Of a DNA stretch of 15,891 nucleotides, positions 1 through 7,400 are shown piece by piece (within the stretch, counting starts at the first letter, position 1; the number at the start of each line of letters is the position of its first letter). The notes beneath the pieces are model-generated. The model saw only the letters and a list, made by a program, of their open reading frames with translations. It searched no databases and was not told the origin of the DNA. Source of the stretch: an uncultured Verrucomicrobiota bacterium (GTDB lineage Bacteria > Verrucomicrobiota > Kiritimatiellia > RFP12 > UBA1067); NCBI GenBank assembly GCA_946615875.1, contig CAMOIK010000029.1, positions 1-15,891 on the forward strand. The letters run 5' to 3'. The position numbers and the translations under genes were made by a program.

Positions 1-43
1 CGAGGGTCTTTTTCGACCTTTGCTTCGCTCTCTTGTCCACGTC

Positions 44-89
44 GCAAACCGACACGCTTCGGTTGGCGAACTGACAACTGTCGGTTTGC
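44..89. repeat. Inverted repeat, 11-bp perfect arms
   Basis: GCAAACCGACA at 44-54 is the exact reverse complement of TGTCGGTTTGC at 79-89, with 24 bases between. A second, competing pairing is possible: GGTTGGC at 61-67 with GCCAACC at 95-101. There is no T-tract after either arm, so it does not look like a classic intrinsic terminator. It could be a structured RNA 3' end of an upstream gene or an intergenic repeat element. Confidence 0.55.
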
Positions 90-145
90 CACAGGCCAAC
101 CAGAGGGTCAAAATCCCGCCTCCACCTTCTCCCATTTCCCCATCC

Positions 146-172
146 ACCAACTACCCAACAACCAACTACCCA
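146..172. repeat. Short direct repeat, 15-bp period
   Basis: ACCAACTACCCA occurs at 146-157 and again at 161-172, inside a C/A-rich, G-poor stretch (about 115-175). Two copies only. Function unknown; it may be slippage-prone low-complexity intergenic DNA. Confidence 0.55.
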
Positions 173-309
173 TCGTCTGAAAGAGTAATTGCTCCCACGC
201 CTCCATAACCTCATTGTCCAACTCGATGCCCACACCCTGTGAGCATTTATTTTGGCAAGTCAGCTTTGAGATAAAAAGGCTCCTCATTGGCGCTTGGCGG
301 ACTTAAATA

Positions 310-318
310 TGGTATAAT
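310..318 (+). promoter_or_regulatory. Extended -10 promoter before the flavoprotein cluster
   Basis: TGG at 310-312 followed by a perfect TATAAT at 313-318 forms a TGnTATAAT extended -10. No good -35 lies 16-18 bp upstream; TTGGCG at 287-292 and 294-299 are at the wrong distance, as is common for extended -10 promoters. The predicted start of transcription is about base 325, next to an ATG at 326. The same 14-base core (AAATATGGTATAAT) recurs in front of the ABC permease on the other strand. Confidence 0.6.
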
Positions 319-325
319 AGGCGAC

Positions 326-397
326 ATGGATGCCGTGCGCCGCAAAACGGCGCTGTGCGCCAAGGCCGGAGAAATTCCGGGGAAAGGATGCAAATGA
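326..397 (+). other. Possible 23-codon leader ORF overlapping the flavoprotein start
   Basis: An ATG at 326 lies 7 bases after the -10 hexamer and opens a 23-codon frame ending in TGA at 395-397. That stop overlaps the ATG (394) of the flavoprotein gene as ATGA. If the transcript starts near 325, this ORF would be translated leaderlessly and coupled to the gene. The peptide is basic (MDAVRRKTALCAK at the N-terminus) with two cysteines. It may equally be plain 5' leader; no homology is recognisable. Confidence 0.25.
337..380 (+). promoter_or_regulatory. Two small hairpins in the 5' leader
   Basis: GCGCCG (337-342) pairs with CGGCGC (348-353) across the loop CAAAA. CCGGA (366-370) pairs with TCCGG (376-380) across GAAAT. 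The second hairpin directly abuts the ribosome binding site GGAAAGG (381-387), so it could modulate initiation at 394. No known riboswitch class is recognised. Confidence 0.35.
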
Positions 398-1032
398 AGG
401 TATTGATGCTGAACGGAAGCCACAATCCCGACGGGTCCACGAACGCCGGACTGGAGATCATGGCGAAGACGTTTGCCGGGGAGGGCGTGGCGACGGAGAT
501 AATGACCATCGGAGGCAAACCGATAGCCGACTGCATCGCCTGCGGGAAGTGCGCCGAATTGAAAAGGTGCGTGTTCTCCGGCGACGGCGTGAACGAATTC
601 GCCGAAAAGGCGAAGGGGGCGGACGGCTTCGTGTTCGGTTCGCCCGTCTATTACGCGCATCCATCCGGACGCATCCAGAGTTTCCTTGACAGGCTCTTCT
701 TCTCGACGATGTGCGCCGACGGGTACGCCGCGCTTCGCCACAAACCGTGCGCCGCCATCGCCGTCGCCCGCCGAGCCGGGACCAGCGCGAGCTTCGACGT
801 GCTCAACAAGTATGCGACGATTTCGCAGATGATAGTAGTCGGCAGCACATACTGGAATGAATTCCACGCGCTCGTGAAGGACGACGTGCCGCAGGACGGC
901 GAAGGCGTGCAGACTTTGCAGAACCTCGCGCGCAACATGGCGTATGTCATGAGGTGCCTCAAGGCCGGACGTGACGCCGGCATCGAGCCGCCAGTGGCCG
1001 ACCAGAGCGTGTTCACAAACTTCGTGCGGTGA
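394..1032 (+). CDS. NAD(P)H-dependent FMN reductase / iron-sulfur flavoprotein-like (flavodoxin fold)
   Basis: A 212-residue flavodoxin-fold protein. The N-terminus MKVLMLNGSHNPDGST is the FMN phosphate-binding strand and loop of the NADPH-dependent FMN reductase superfamily. FGSPVYYAHPSGRIQSFLDR (about 81-100) is the conserved isoalloxazine-contact segment. Cys47, Cys50, Cys53 and Cys59 form CX2CX2CX5C, the compact cysteine motif that binds a [4Fe-4S] cluster in archaeal and clostridial iron-sulfur flavoproteins, so electron transfer between a cluster and FMN is likely. It is predicted to be cytoplasmic; the physiological acceptor is unknown. The start at 394 is preferred because GGAAAGG lies 6 nt upstream; ATG 388 has the same purine run directly abutting it, and 355 has none. 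It is the first gene of a cluster with the DUF4186 and YkgJ genes. The family call is firm; the substrate is not known. Confidence 0.88.
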   Translation: MKVLMLNGSHNPDGSTNAGLEIMAKTFAGEGVATEIMTIGGKPIADCIACGKCAELKRCVFSGDGVNEFAEKAKGADGFVFGSPVYYAHPSGRIQSFLDRLFFSTMCADGYAALRHKPCAAIAVARRAGTSASFDVLNKYATISQMIVVGSTYWNEFHALVKDDVPQDGEGVQTLQNLARNMAYVMRCLKAGRDAGIEPPVADQSVFTNFVR

Positions 1033-1079
1033 GGGCCGGTCTCCAGCTGGCCCAATGCCGCGCCGCGTCGCCAGAGCCA

Positions 1080-1454
1080 ATGGTCGCGGCAAGGAAGAAC
1101 TACGATGCGGCGTTTGCGCGGCTCGCGAAGTCGAAGTTCCGCAGTCGCTTCCACCTCTCGGCAACCGAGCGCGACCTCGTCCGCGAGAAGGGCGAGGCCG
1201 CGATACGCAGCCATTGCGAGGAGTTCGTGAGGACTCGCATAGCGCCGAAGCAGCCGGTGAACGACGGACGTCAGACCCCCATGCGCGGCCATCCTGTATT
1301 CGTCGCCCAGCACGCCTGCGCCTGCTGCTGCCGGGATTGCATGGCAAAGTGGTGGCGCGTGCCGCGCGGGGTCGAGATCCCCGCGTCGCGCCAGCGTGGC
1401 ATCGTCGATTTCCTCATGGCTTGGATAGGAAGGGAGATGGCGTGTGAAGGGTGA
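1080..1454 (+). CDS. DUF4186 family protein
   Basis: A 124-residue protein whose pattern matches the uncharacterised DUF4186 family: KFRSRFHLSATERDLVREKG (about 19-38), a NDGRQTPMRGHPVFVAQHA block (about 61-79), then a cysteine cluster at Cys80, Cys82-84 and Cys87, followed by MAKWWRVPRG. The His/Cys-rich centre suggests metal binding, but no activity is established for the family. ATG 1080 is chosen because family homology begins just after it. A GTG at 1029 overlaps the preceding stop (GTGA) and would add 17 non-family-like residues, so coupling through that codon cannot be excluded. The 3' end overlaps the YkgJ gene by 11 nt. No good Shine-Dalgarno precedes either start. Confidence 0.8.
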   Translation: MVAARKNYDAAFARLAKSKFRSRFHLSATERDLVREKGEAAIRSHCEEFVRTRIAPKQPVNDGRQTPMRGHPVFVAQHACACCCRDCMAKWWRVPRGVEIPASRQRGIVDFLMAWIGREMACEG

Positions 1455-1791
1455 TTTCGCGTGCAGGCGCTGCGGCGCCTGTTGCAGGATCAAGGACGGC
1501 ATCGTCCGCGTGTCGGAAGCGGAAATTTCTCGCATCGCGAAGTTCCTCGGCATGGATGAGGCGGAGTTCGTGGATCGCGAGACCGAAATCTCCCCGGACC
1601 GCAGGAGCCTCGTGCTCAAAAGCCGCGCCGACGGCTCGTGCGTCTATCTGACGGATGACAACCTTTGTCTCGTAAATCCCGTCAAGCCAGACAAGTGCCG
1701 CACTTTTCCGCTGGAGTGGCGCAACGCCGATTCTTCGGAGGTTTGCCCCGCGATAGGCGGTGAAACCGCACCGGCGTCCCGCACGGCCTAA
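1444..1791 (+). CDS. YkgJ family CxxCxxCC cysteine-cluster protein
   Basis: A 115-residue protein with Cys7, Cys10, Cys13 and Cys14 (CX2CX2CC) at the N-terminus, then Cys66, Cys75 and Cys85 in the pattern CVYL-DDNLC-KPDKCRTFPLEW. This is characteristic of the YkgJ/UPF0153 putative zinc- or iron-chelating domain. The biochemical role is unknown; a redox or metal-cluster assembly role is often supposed. It starts with GTG at 1444 behind AGGGAG (1431-1436, spacing 7) inside the end of the DUF4186 gene, so the two are translationally linked. The TAA at 1789-1791 overlaps the stop of the converging chromate transporter gene (1788-1790) by two bases. Confidence 0.85.
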   Translation: MKGDFACRRCGACCRIKDGIVRVSEAEISRIAKFLGMDEAEFVDRETEISPDRRSLVLKSRADGSCVYLTDDNLCLVNPVKPDKCRTFPLEWRNADSSEVCPAIGGETAPASRTA

Positions 1792-2390
1792 AGTCCAGCG
1801 AGGCCGGCGACGGCGCCGGCGAGCAGACCCCACAGCGGGGAGAAGCGGCGCGTAACGGTGAGGATAAACGTGGATGCGCAGAGGAGGAGCGGCTTGGCCG
1901 CGATGCGCAGGCGGGCGATGTCGTAGATGCACTTGGCGCCGTTCTCGCCCTCCGCGCCGAACACCGCCAGGACGAGGTTGGCGCCCACGGCGAAGATCGC
2001 GCCGGCCACGACTGGGCGCAGCACGGCGAAGATCGCCTTCACCCATGGCTTTTCGCGGTTGCGCTCGAACCATCCGCCGGCGACCGCCACGCCCACCACG
2101 CTCGCGAACATGACCGATAGCGTCGCGGCGAGGGAAACGGCCAGCGCCCACTGCCAGGAGCCGCCCGCGTTGACCGCCGTCCGCCAGCCGGTGAACGTGG
2201 CGGCGTTGACCCCCATCGCGCCGGGCGTCACCTGCGCTACGGCGAGGATGTCCAGGAATTCATTATGGGTGAGCCACGCCCTGGCCAGCGTCTCCTGCTG
2301 GACGAGCGCGATCACCGCCAGTCCTCCGCCAAGCGTGAACAGGCCGATCTTCGCGAACACGAGCGCGACAAGCATCAGGAGGTTCGTCAT
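1788..2390 (-). CDS. Chromate transporter, short-chain CHR family (second half of pair)
   Basis: A 200-residue membrane protein of the CHR (ChrA) family. The N-terminus carries FAKIGLFTLGGGLAVIALVQ (about 12-31), the glycine-rich first CHR motif. This is followed by AVAQVTPGAMGVNAATFTGW (about 50-69), the second CHR signature with its Pro-Gly and Asn, and then hydrophobic segments to a short C-terminus. Single-domain CHR proteins usually occur as adjacent pairs that act together with opposite topologies; the partner lies immediately upstream. Members export chromate in some bacteria, but many are of unknown substrate. Start ATG 2390 overlaps the partner's stop as ATGA, so coupling is likely. 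No Shine-Dalgarno is visible. Confidence 0.87.
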   Translation of the reverse strand: MTNLLMLVALVFAKIGLFTLGGGLAVIALVQQETLARAWLTHNEFLDILAVAQVTPGAMGVNAATFTGWRTAVNAGGSWQWALAVSLAATLSVMFASVVGVAVAGGWFERNREKPWVKAIFAVLRPVVAGAIFAVGANLVLAVFGAEGENGAKCIYDIARLRIAAKPLLLCASTFILTVTRRFSPLWGLLAGAVAGLAGL

Positions 2391-3079
2391 CTGTTTTCGG
2401 CGCCGCGGCTTGAGGCGGCGGAGATCCTGAATGCGTGGATTGCCAGGCCGGCGGCGATGGCGAAGGCGACGAGCCAGCCGAACGACGGATTGAAGAGCAT
2501 CATGACGGCGGCCGACGCGGCCGCGAGAAACAGAGGCGTATTCGCGCGAATGCCGCGCCGCGCCGCGCCGGGCCGATTGCCTTCCGGCTTCGCCGCGAGC
2601 TTGCGAACCATGTCCGTGCCCAGCCCGAGGATCATGCCTGCCACGGCAGGCTGCACGCCCGAAAGCGCCTTCGAGAACACCGACGTGTCGCGCAGCGAGC
2701 CGTATGCCGAGGCATACGCGGCGATCATGAGGAAGGGGGCCAGCGTGAGGCCCGCCGCCGCGACGAGCGTTCCGGCGAGGCCGCGAAGGCGATTGCCGAC
2801 AAGCATGGCGGTGTTCACGGCAATCACGCCCGGCAGGACTTGGGCGAGCGCGTAGAGGTCGAGCATCTCTTCGCTGCGCGCCCACTTGCGGCGCATCACG
2901 ATTTCGCGCTCGAGGAGCGGCAGCAGCGCGTATCCGCCGCCAATCAGCACCGCCCCCATCTTCACGAACGACCAGAAGATGGCTGCAAGCCCGGCGGAGG
3001 CGTCGCCGCCCGCGCCAGACCCTTCCGGGCCGCCGCTATTTGTCTTCGCTGCGGCCACGGCGGAACGCGAAAATCGCAA
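2387..3079 (-). CDS. Chromate transporter, short-chain CHR family (first half of pair)
   Basis: Second single-domain CHR protein, homologous to but distinct from its neighbour. It has FVKMGAVLIGGGYALLPLLE (about 39-58) and ALAQVLPGVIAVNTAMLVGN (about 77-96) as the two CHR signatures, and further hydrophobic helices to the C-terminus. It is predicted to form a heterodimeric anion exporter with the next gene. The start is uncertain. The longest frame uses TTG at 3079 and overlaps the CstA gene by 44 nt; GTG at 3058 is another option. Neither has a Shine-Dalgarno, and about 30 Gly/Ala-rich residues precede the family-like core, so the true N-terminus may be shorter. Probably cotranscribed with cstA and ileS. 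Confidence 0.83.
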   Translation of the reverse strand: MRFSRSAVAAAKTNSGGPEGSGAGGDASAGLAAIFWSFVKMGAVLIGGGYALLPLLEREIVMRRKWARSEEMLDLYALAQVLPGVIAVNTAMLVGNRLRGLAGTLVAAAGLTLAPFLMIAAYASAYGSLRDTSVFSKALSGVQPAVAGMILGLGTDMVRKLAAKPEGNRPGAARRGIRANTPLFLAAASAAVMMLFNPSFGWLVAFAIAAGLAIHAFRISAASSRGAENR

Positions 3080-4490
3080 GCGCGACGGCGGCGAGGATTC
3101 CCAGGACGATGGATGCGCCGAGCGGCAGACCGCCGGGCACGAGCCCCCATGGCTGGCCGCCGGTGCCCGGAGTCCAGAGGATGAACGACGCCACGACCGC
3201 CGTCATGAACATCCCGGGGACTAGCGTGACGAGCGCGGAGGCCTTCCTGCCGGCGCGCAGCAACCATACCGTGCCGGCCATAAGAGTGGTGGCGGAGAGC
3301 ATCTGGTTGCCCCATGCGAAGTAGTTCCACAGGTTGCTGAAGGACTTCGCGCTCGTGTTCGACCACCAGAGCAGAGCGGCCACGACCACGATGAGCGGAA
3401 TGCAGGTGGCCACGCGCTTTGAGATCTTCACCTGGTCGATGGAGAACATTTCGCCTATGCTCAGGCGCGCGGAGCGCAGGGCCGTGTCGCCGCTTGTCAC
3501 GGCCAGCACGACGATCGCGAAGATTGTGACTCCGCCCATCCACGAGCCGAGGAAGTGCTTCGTGATATTGCCCAGGACGGTCGGGCCGCCAAGAGCGAGG
3601 TTCTCCGGCGCGATGTTGTAGATCGCCAGGGCCGCCGCCGCCCATATCATCGCTATCACGCCCTCGGCGACCATCATCCCGAAAAACGTCGCCTTCGCCT
3701 GGCGCTCGCTCGTCATCGTGCGCGCCACGATCGGGCTCTGCGTGGCGTGGAAGCCGGAGATGATGCCGCAGGCGATCGTCACGAACAGGCACGGGAAGAG
3801 CGGGTTCTTGGACTGGAAATCCGCGAAGCCGGCGCAGTCGGCCAGTATCTCCGGCGACCTGAAGCCGGCGATGACGAGGGCGACGGAAATCGCAATCGAG
3901 CCGACGATCAGAAGCGCGCCGAAAACAGGATACACGCGGCCTATGATCTTGTCGACCGGGAAAAGAGTCGCTGCGATGTAGTATAGGAATATCGCCACGA
4001 CCGCCGGCCAGAAGAAGGTCGTTTCCGGGAAGACGGTCTTGTCGATGAGGTTCGCGGGAACGTTGATGAAGACGGCCACGACCAGCAGGAGCAGCACCAC
4101 CATTATCCACGAGAACACGGCGGAATACTTCGCGCCAAGCAGATCGCGGACGATCTTCGGCAGGTTGGCGCCGTTCATCCTCAGCGACATCATTCCGGCT
4201 GCGAAGTCGTGCACCGCACCCATGAGTATGCACCCTAGGGGGATGATCAGCAGCGCGACCTTGCCGAACTTTATGCCGAGTATCACGCCGATCACCGGCC
4301 CGACCCCGGCGATGTTGAGCAGCTGGATGAGCTGGTTCTTCCACTCCGGGAGTGGCAGGATATCGACGCCGTCGGGATTGGCGACGGCGGGCGTCTTGCG
4401 GTCGTCGGGACCGAGTATCCTTTCGACGACGCGCCCGTAGATGAAGTATCCTGCGATGAGGAACAGAATGCCACCAAGGAAGAATCCCAT
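3036..4490 (-). CDS. CstA family carbon-starvation transporter (short form)
   Basis: A 484-residue polytopic membrane protein. Family motifs are clear: GVGPVIG (62-68), HDFAAGMMSLR (94-104), GFHATQSPIVARTMTSERQA (246-265) and SGDTALRSAR (333-342), plus a WNYFAWGNQ segment. CstA/BtsT proteins import peptides or pyruvate, probably with protons. This one is of the roughly 480-residue class, much shorter than the roughly 700-residue E. coli CstA, because it lacks the long C-terminal part; substrate unknown. Start ATG 4490 follows the ileS stop by a single base, so translation is probably coupled, and no strong Shine-Dalgarno is seen. The 3' end overlaps the first chromate transporter frame. The association with ileS and CHR transporters does not suggest a shared pathway. 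Confidence 0.9.
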   Translation of the reverse strand: MGFFLGGILFLIAGYFIYGRVVERILGPDDRKTPAVANPDGVDILPLPEWKNQLIQLLNIAGVGPVIGVILGIKFGKVALLIIPLGCILMGAVHDFAAGMMSLRMNGANLPKIVRDLLGAKYSAVFSWIMVVLLLLVVAVFINVPANLIDKTVFPETTFFWPAVVAIFLYYIAATLFPVDKIIGRVYPVFGALLIVGSIAISVALVIAGFRSPEILADCAGFADFQSKNPLFPCLFVTIACGIISGFHATQSPIVARTMTSERQAKATFFGMMVAEGVIAMIWAAAALAIYNIAPENLALGGPTVLGNITKHFLGSWMGGVTIFAIVVLAVTSGDTALRSARLSIGEMFSIDQVKISKRVATCIPLIVVVAALLWWSNTSAKSFSNLWNYFAWGNQMLSATTLMAGTVWLLRAGRKASALVTLVPGMFMTAVVASFILWTPGTGGQPWGLVPGGLPLGASIVLGILAAVALAIFAFRRGRSEDK

Positions 4491-4491
4491 T

Positions 4492-7400
4492 TTACACGCT
4501 CGCTTTCTTTACTTCTATGCCTGTTTCGTGGCCGTTGAGGAGGACCGGGGCGGCGGAGGTTTCGGCGAACTCGAGCGCCAGCGCCAGCGTCTCGCCCTTG
4601 ACGTATGCGGAGTGCGCCTCGAGTGCGGCGCGCATTTCGTCGTCGCACCGCACGGTGACGGCTATGCGCTGCGTTACTTCGAAGTCCGCTTCCTTGCGCA
4701 TCGCCTGCACGTGGCTGACGAATTCGCGGGCCAGACCCTCGGCGATGAGGGCGGGCGTGAGTGCGGTCTCGAGCGCGACGACGGCCACGCCCTCCGAGGC
4801 GACGACTAGGCCGGACTTCGGCGACCGCGTCACGATCACGTCCTCCGGTGCGATCTCCACCCCTTCGAACACTGCGGTCTTCGCGCCTAGGCCTTCGATC
4901 TTCGAGTCGGCTATGGCGGCGGCGACCGCTTTCATCTTCGGGCCGCACTTTTTGCCGAGCGTCTTGAAGTTCGCCTTGAACGTGATGTCGCAAAGCTCCG
5001 TCTCGTCGGCGACATAGCAGACCTCCTTGACGTTCAGTTCGTCGGATATGAGATCCTCGAGGCCCTTGACGTCGGCGCCGGCGATGCGAATCGCGGAAAG
5101 CGGCTGACGCACCTTGAGGTCGTTGTCGGCGCGGAGGCGGCGGCCGAGTTCGACGACCGTCTGGACGGCGGCCATGCGCCTTTCGAGCCCTAGATCGCGG
5201 GCGGCGGCGTTGGCCGTCGGAAAATTGCACAGGTGGACGCTCTCTGGGTCGCCTGCGCCGCGCAGGTTGCGGAAAATCTCCTCCGCGATGAAAGGCGTGA
5301 AGGGCGCGGCGACCTTGGCGAGCTGGACGAGGACGTAGCGGAGCGTGCGGTATGCCGCGAGCTTGTCGCCGTCATTCGTCGATTTCCAGAAGCGGCGGCG
5401 AGAGCGCCGGATGTACCAGTTGGTCAGGTCCTCGATGAACCTCACAAACGGACGCACGCTGCGCTGAAGGTCGTAGTCGTCCATCGCGGTGGTGACGTCG
5501 GCGATGAGCGTCTCCATGGACGAGACGATCCACTTGTCGAGCACGTTCGCGGAGTCTGGATATGTCACTTCCGGCTCGTCGAAGCCATCGACGTTGGCGT
5601 AGGTGACGAAGAACGAGTACGCGTTCCACCATGGGATGAGCAGGTCGCGCATCAGCTGCTTGACGCCCGTCTCGGAGAACTTCAGGTTCTCGGCGCGCAC
5701 GACCGGCGAATATATCATGTAGAGGCGGATCGCGTCTGCACCGTAGGTGTCCAGCATCAGCGTCGGATCGGGATAGTTCTTGAGGCGCTTCGACATTTTT
5801 TTGCCGTCCTCCGCCAGCACTAGGCCGTTCACGACCACGTTCCTGTATGGCGACTTGCCGAATAGCATGGTGCCTAGGAGCATCAGCGTGTAGAACCATC
5901 CGCGCGTTTGGTCGAGGCCTTCGGCGATGAAGTCGGCCGGGAACATCTGGTCGATGCCGGCTTCGCCGCCCATGTAGTGCTGCTGCGCGTACGGCATGGA
6001 GCCGGACTCGAACCAGCAGTCCAGCACTTCGGGAGTGCGGTGGTATGTCTTGCCGCCGCGCTTGATCGCAATCTTATCGACGAAGTGTTTGTGGAGGTCG
6101 GTCACCTTGACGCCCGAAAGCTCCTCCAGCTCCTTGACGCTGCCGACGCAGATCATGTCGGCTGGATCGTCGTCGTTGATCCACACGGGGATGCAGCTAC
6201 CCCAGAAGCGGTTGCGGGAGATGTTCCAATCGCGGGCCTCCTTCAGCCAGTTGCCGAAGCGCTTGTCGCCGACGTATTCCGGCGTCCAGTGCACCGTTGC
6301 GTTGTTGGCGGCGAGCCGGTCGTGCAAATCCTCCACGCGCACGTACCAGGCGTCGATAGCGCGGTAGATGAGAGGAGTGTCGGTGCGGTCGCAGAACGGA
6401 TACGAGTGGACGATCGTCGCCTGGTGGACGAGCTTGCCCTCTGCCTTCAGCCGTTTGATGATGTCCTTGTCGCAGTCTTTGCAGAAGCGACCTGCGTATT
6501 CCGGGATGGCTCCCGTGAACGCGCAGGATTCGTCGAGCGGATCGGCGAATGCCGTGATGCCGTTGGCCTTGCAGACGCGGAAGTCGTCCTCGCCGTACGC
6601 CGGGGCGATGTGTACGAGGCCGGTGCCGTCGTCGGTCGTGACATAGCCGTCGTTGAGGACTGTGAAAGCGCCCTGTGCCTTCTGGTCGGCGAAGTACGGG
6701 AAGATGGGTTCGTATTCCCAGCCCTTGAGGGCGCTGCCCTTGAACTCCGCGACCGTCTCGTACTGCTCCGCCTTCTTGAAGATTGAGGCCAGGCGCGCCT
6801 TCGCCATTATGTAGATCGGGCGCTCGGCGTCCGTCAGATCGCGCACGGCCACGTAGTCGATGTCGGCGCCTGCGCAGATCGCCAGGTTCTCCGGGAGTGT
6901 CCACGGAGTCGTCGTCCAGATCAACAGATACACCGCCGACGATTGTTCTCGGATGCAGTCGATGGATATCGAAGGCCTCACGGCTTTGGCGCGGACAGTG
7001 ACGGTGGGGTCCTGTACGTCCTTGTAGTTGGAGCCTGCCTCGAAGTTGGAGAGCGGCGTCGAGAGTTTCCAAGAGTACGGCATGATGCGGTGCGACTTGT
7101 AAATGCGTCCCTGTTCCCAGAGTTGCTTGAACACCCACCAGATCGTCTCCATGAATTCGGGGTTCATGGTCTTGTAGTCGTTGTCGAAATCGACCCAGCG
7201 ACCCATGCGCGTTACCGTCTTGCGCCATTCTCCGACATATTTAAGCACCATCGAGCGGCACTGCTCGTTGAACTTGTCGATGCCGAGCGCCTTGATCTCG
7301 TGCGCACCCGAGACGCCGAGGGCCTCCTGAGCGAGCGCCTCGATGGGCAGGCCGTGCGTGTCCCAGCCGAAGCGGCGCTCAACATACTTGCCACGCATCG

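Larger units (their letters stand above)
1..309. other. Non-coding 5' region of the window
   Basis: About 300 bases with no convincing gene. The only forward open frame (from base 20, about 60 codons) ends in a low-complexity Pro/Ser/Thr-rich stretch that is simply the translation of a C/A-rich repeat. The region contains an 11-bp inverted repeat, a short direct repeat in C/A-rich sequence, and then AT-richer sequence leading into the promoter near 310. Any gene to the left of the window may end before base 1. Confidence 0.6.

Noticed and set aside
20..208. Open frame on the plus strand, about 62 codons
   Set aside because: Low-complexity Pro/Ser/Thr translation of a C/A-rich repeat, with no ribosome binding site and no family resemblance.
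247..1347. Long minus-strand frame opposite the flavoprotein and DUF4186 genes
   Set aside because: Arg/Ala/His-rich composition typical of antisense frames in high-GC DNA. It lies opposite well-supported genes.
1803..1820. GC-only hairpin just after the YkgJ stop, considered as a terminator
   Set aside because: Perfect 7-bp stem, GCCGGCG with CGCCGGC, but no T-tract follows on either strand and it lies inside the chromate transporter coding sequence. It may arise from Ala/Gly codon composition.
2962..4344. Second minus-strand frame, about 460 codons, over the CstA gene
   Set aside because: Arg-rich out-of-frame reading of cstA, which itself carries all family motifs.
5908..6786. Plus-strand frame of about 292 codons over ileS
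   Set aside because: Val/Asp/Ala-rich antisense shadow; the ileS frame is unambiguous.
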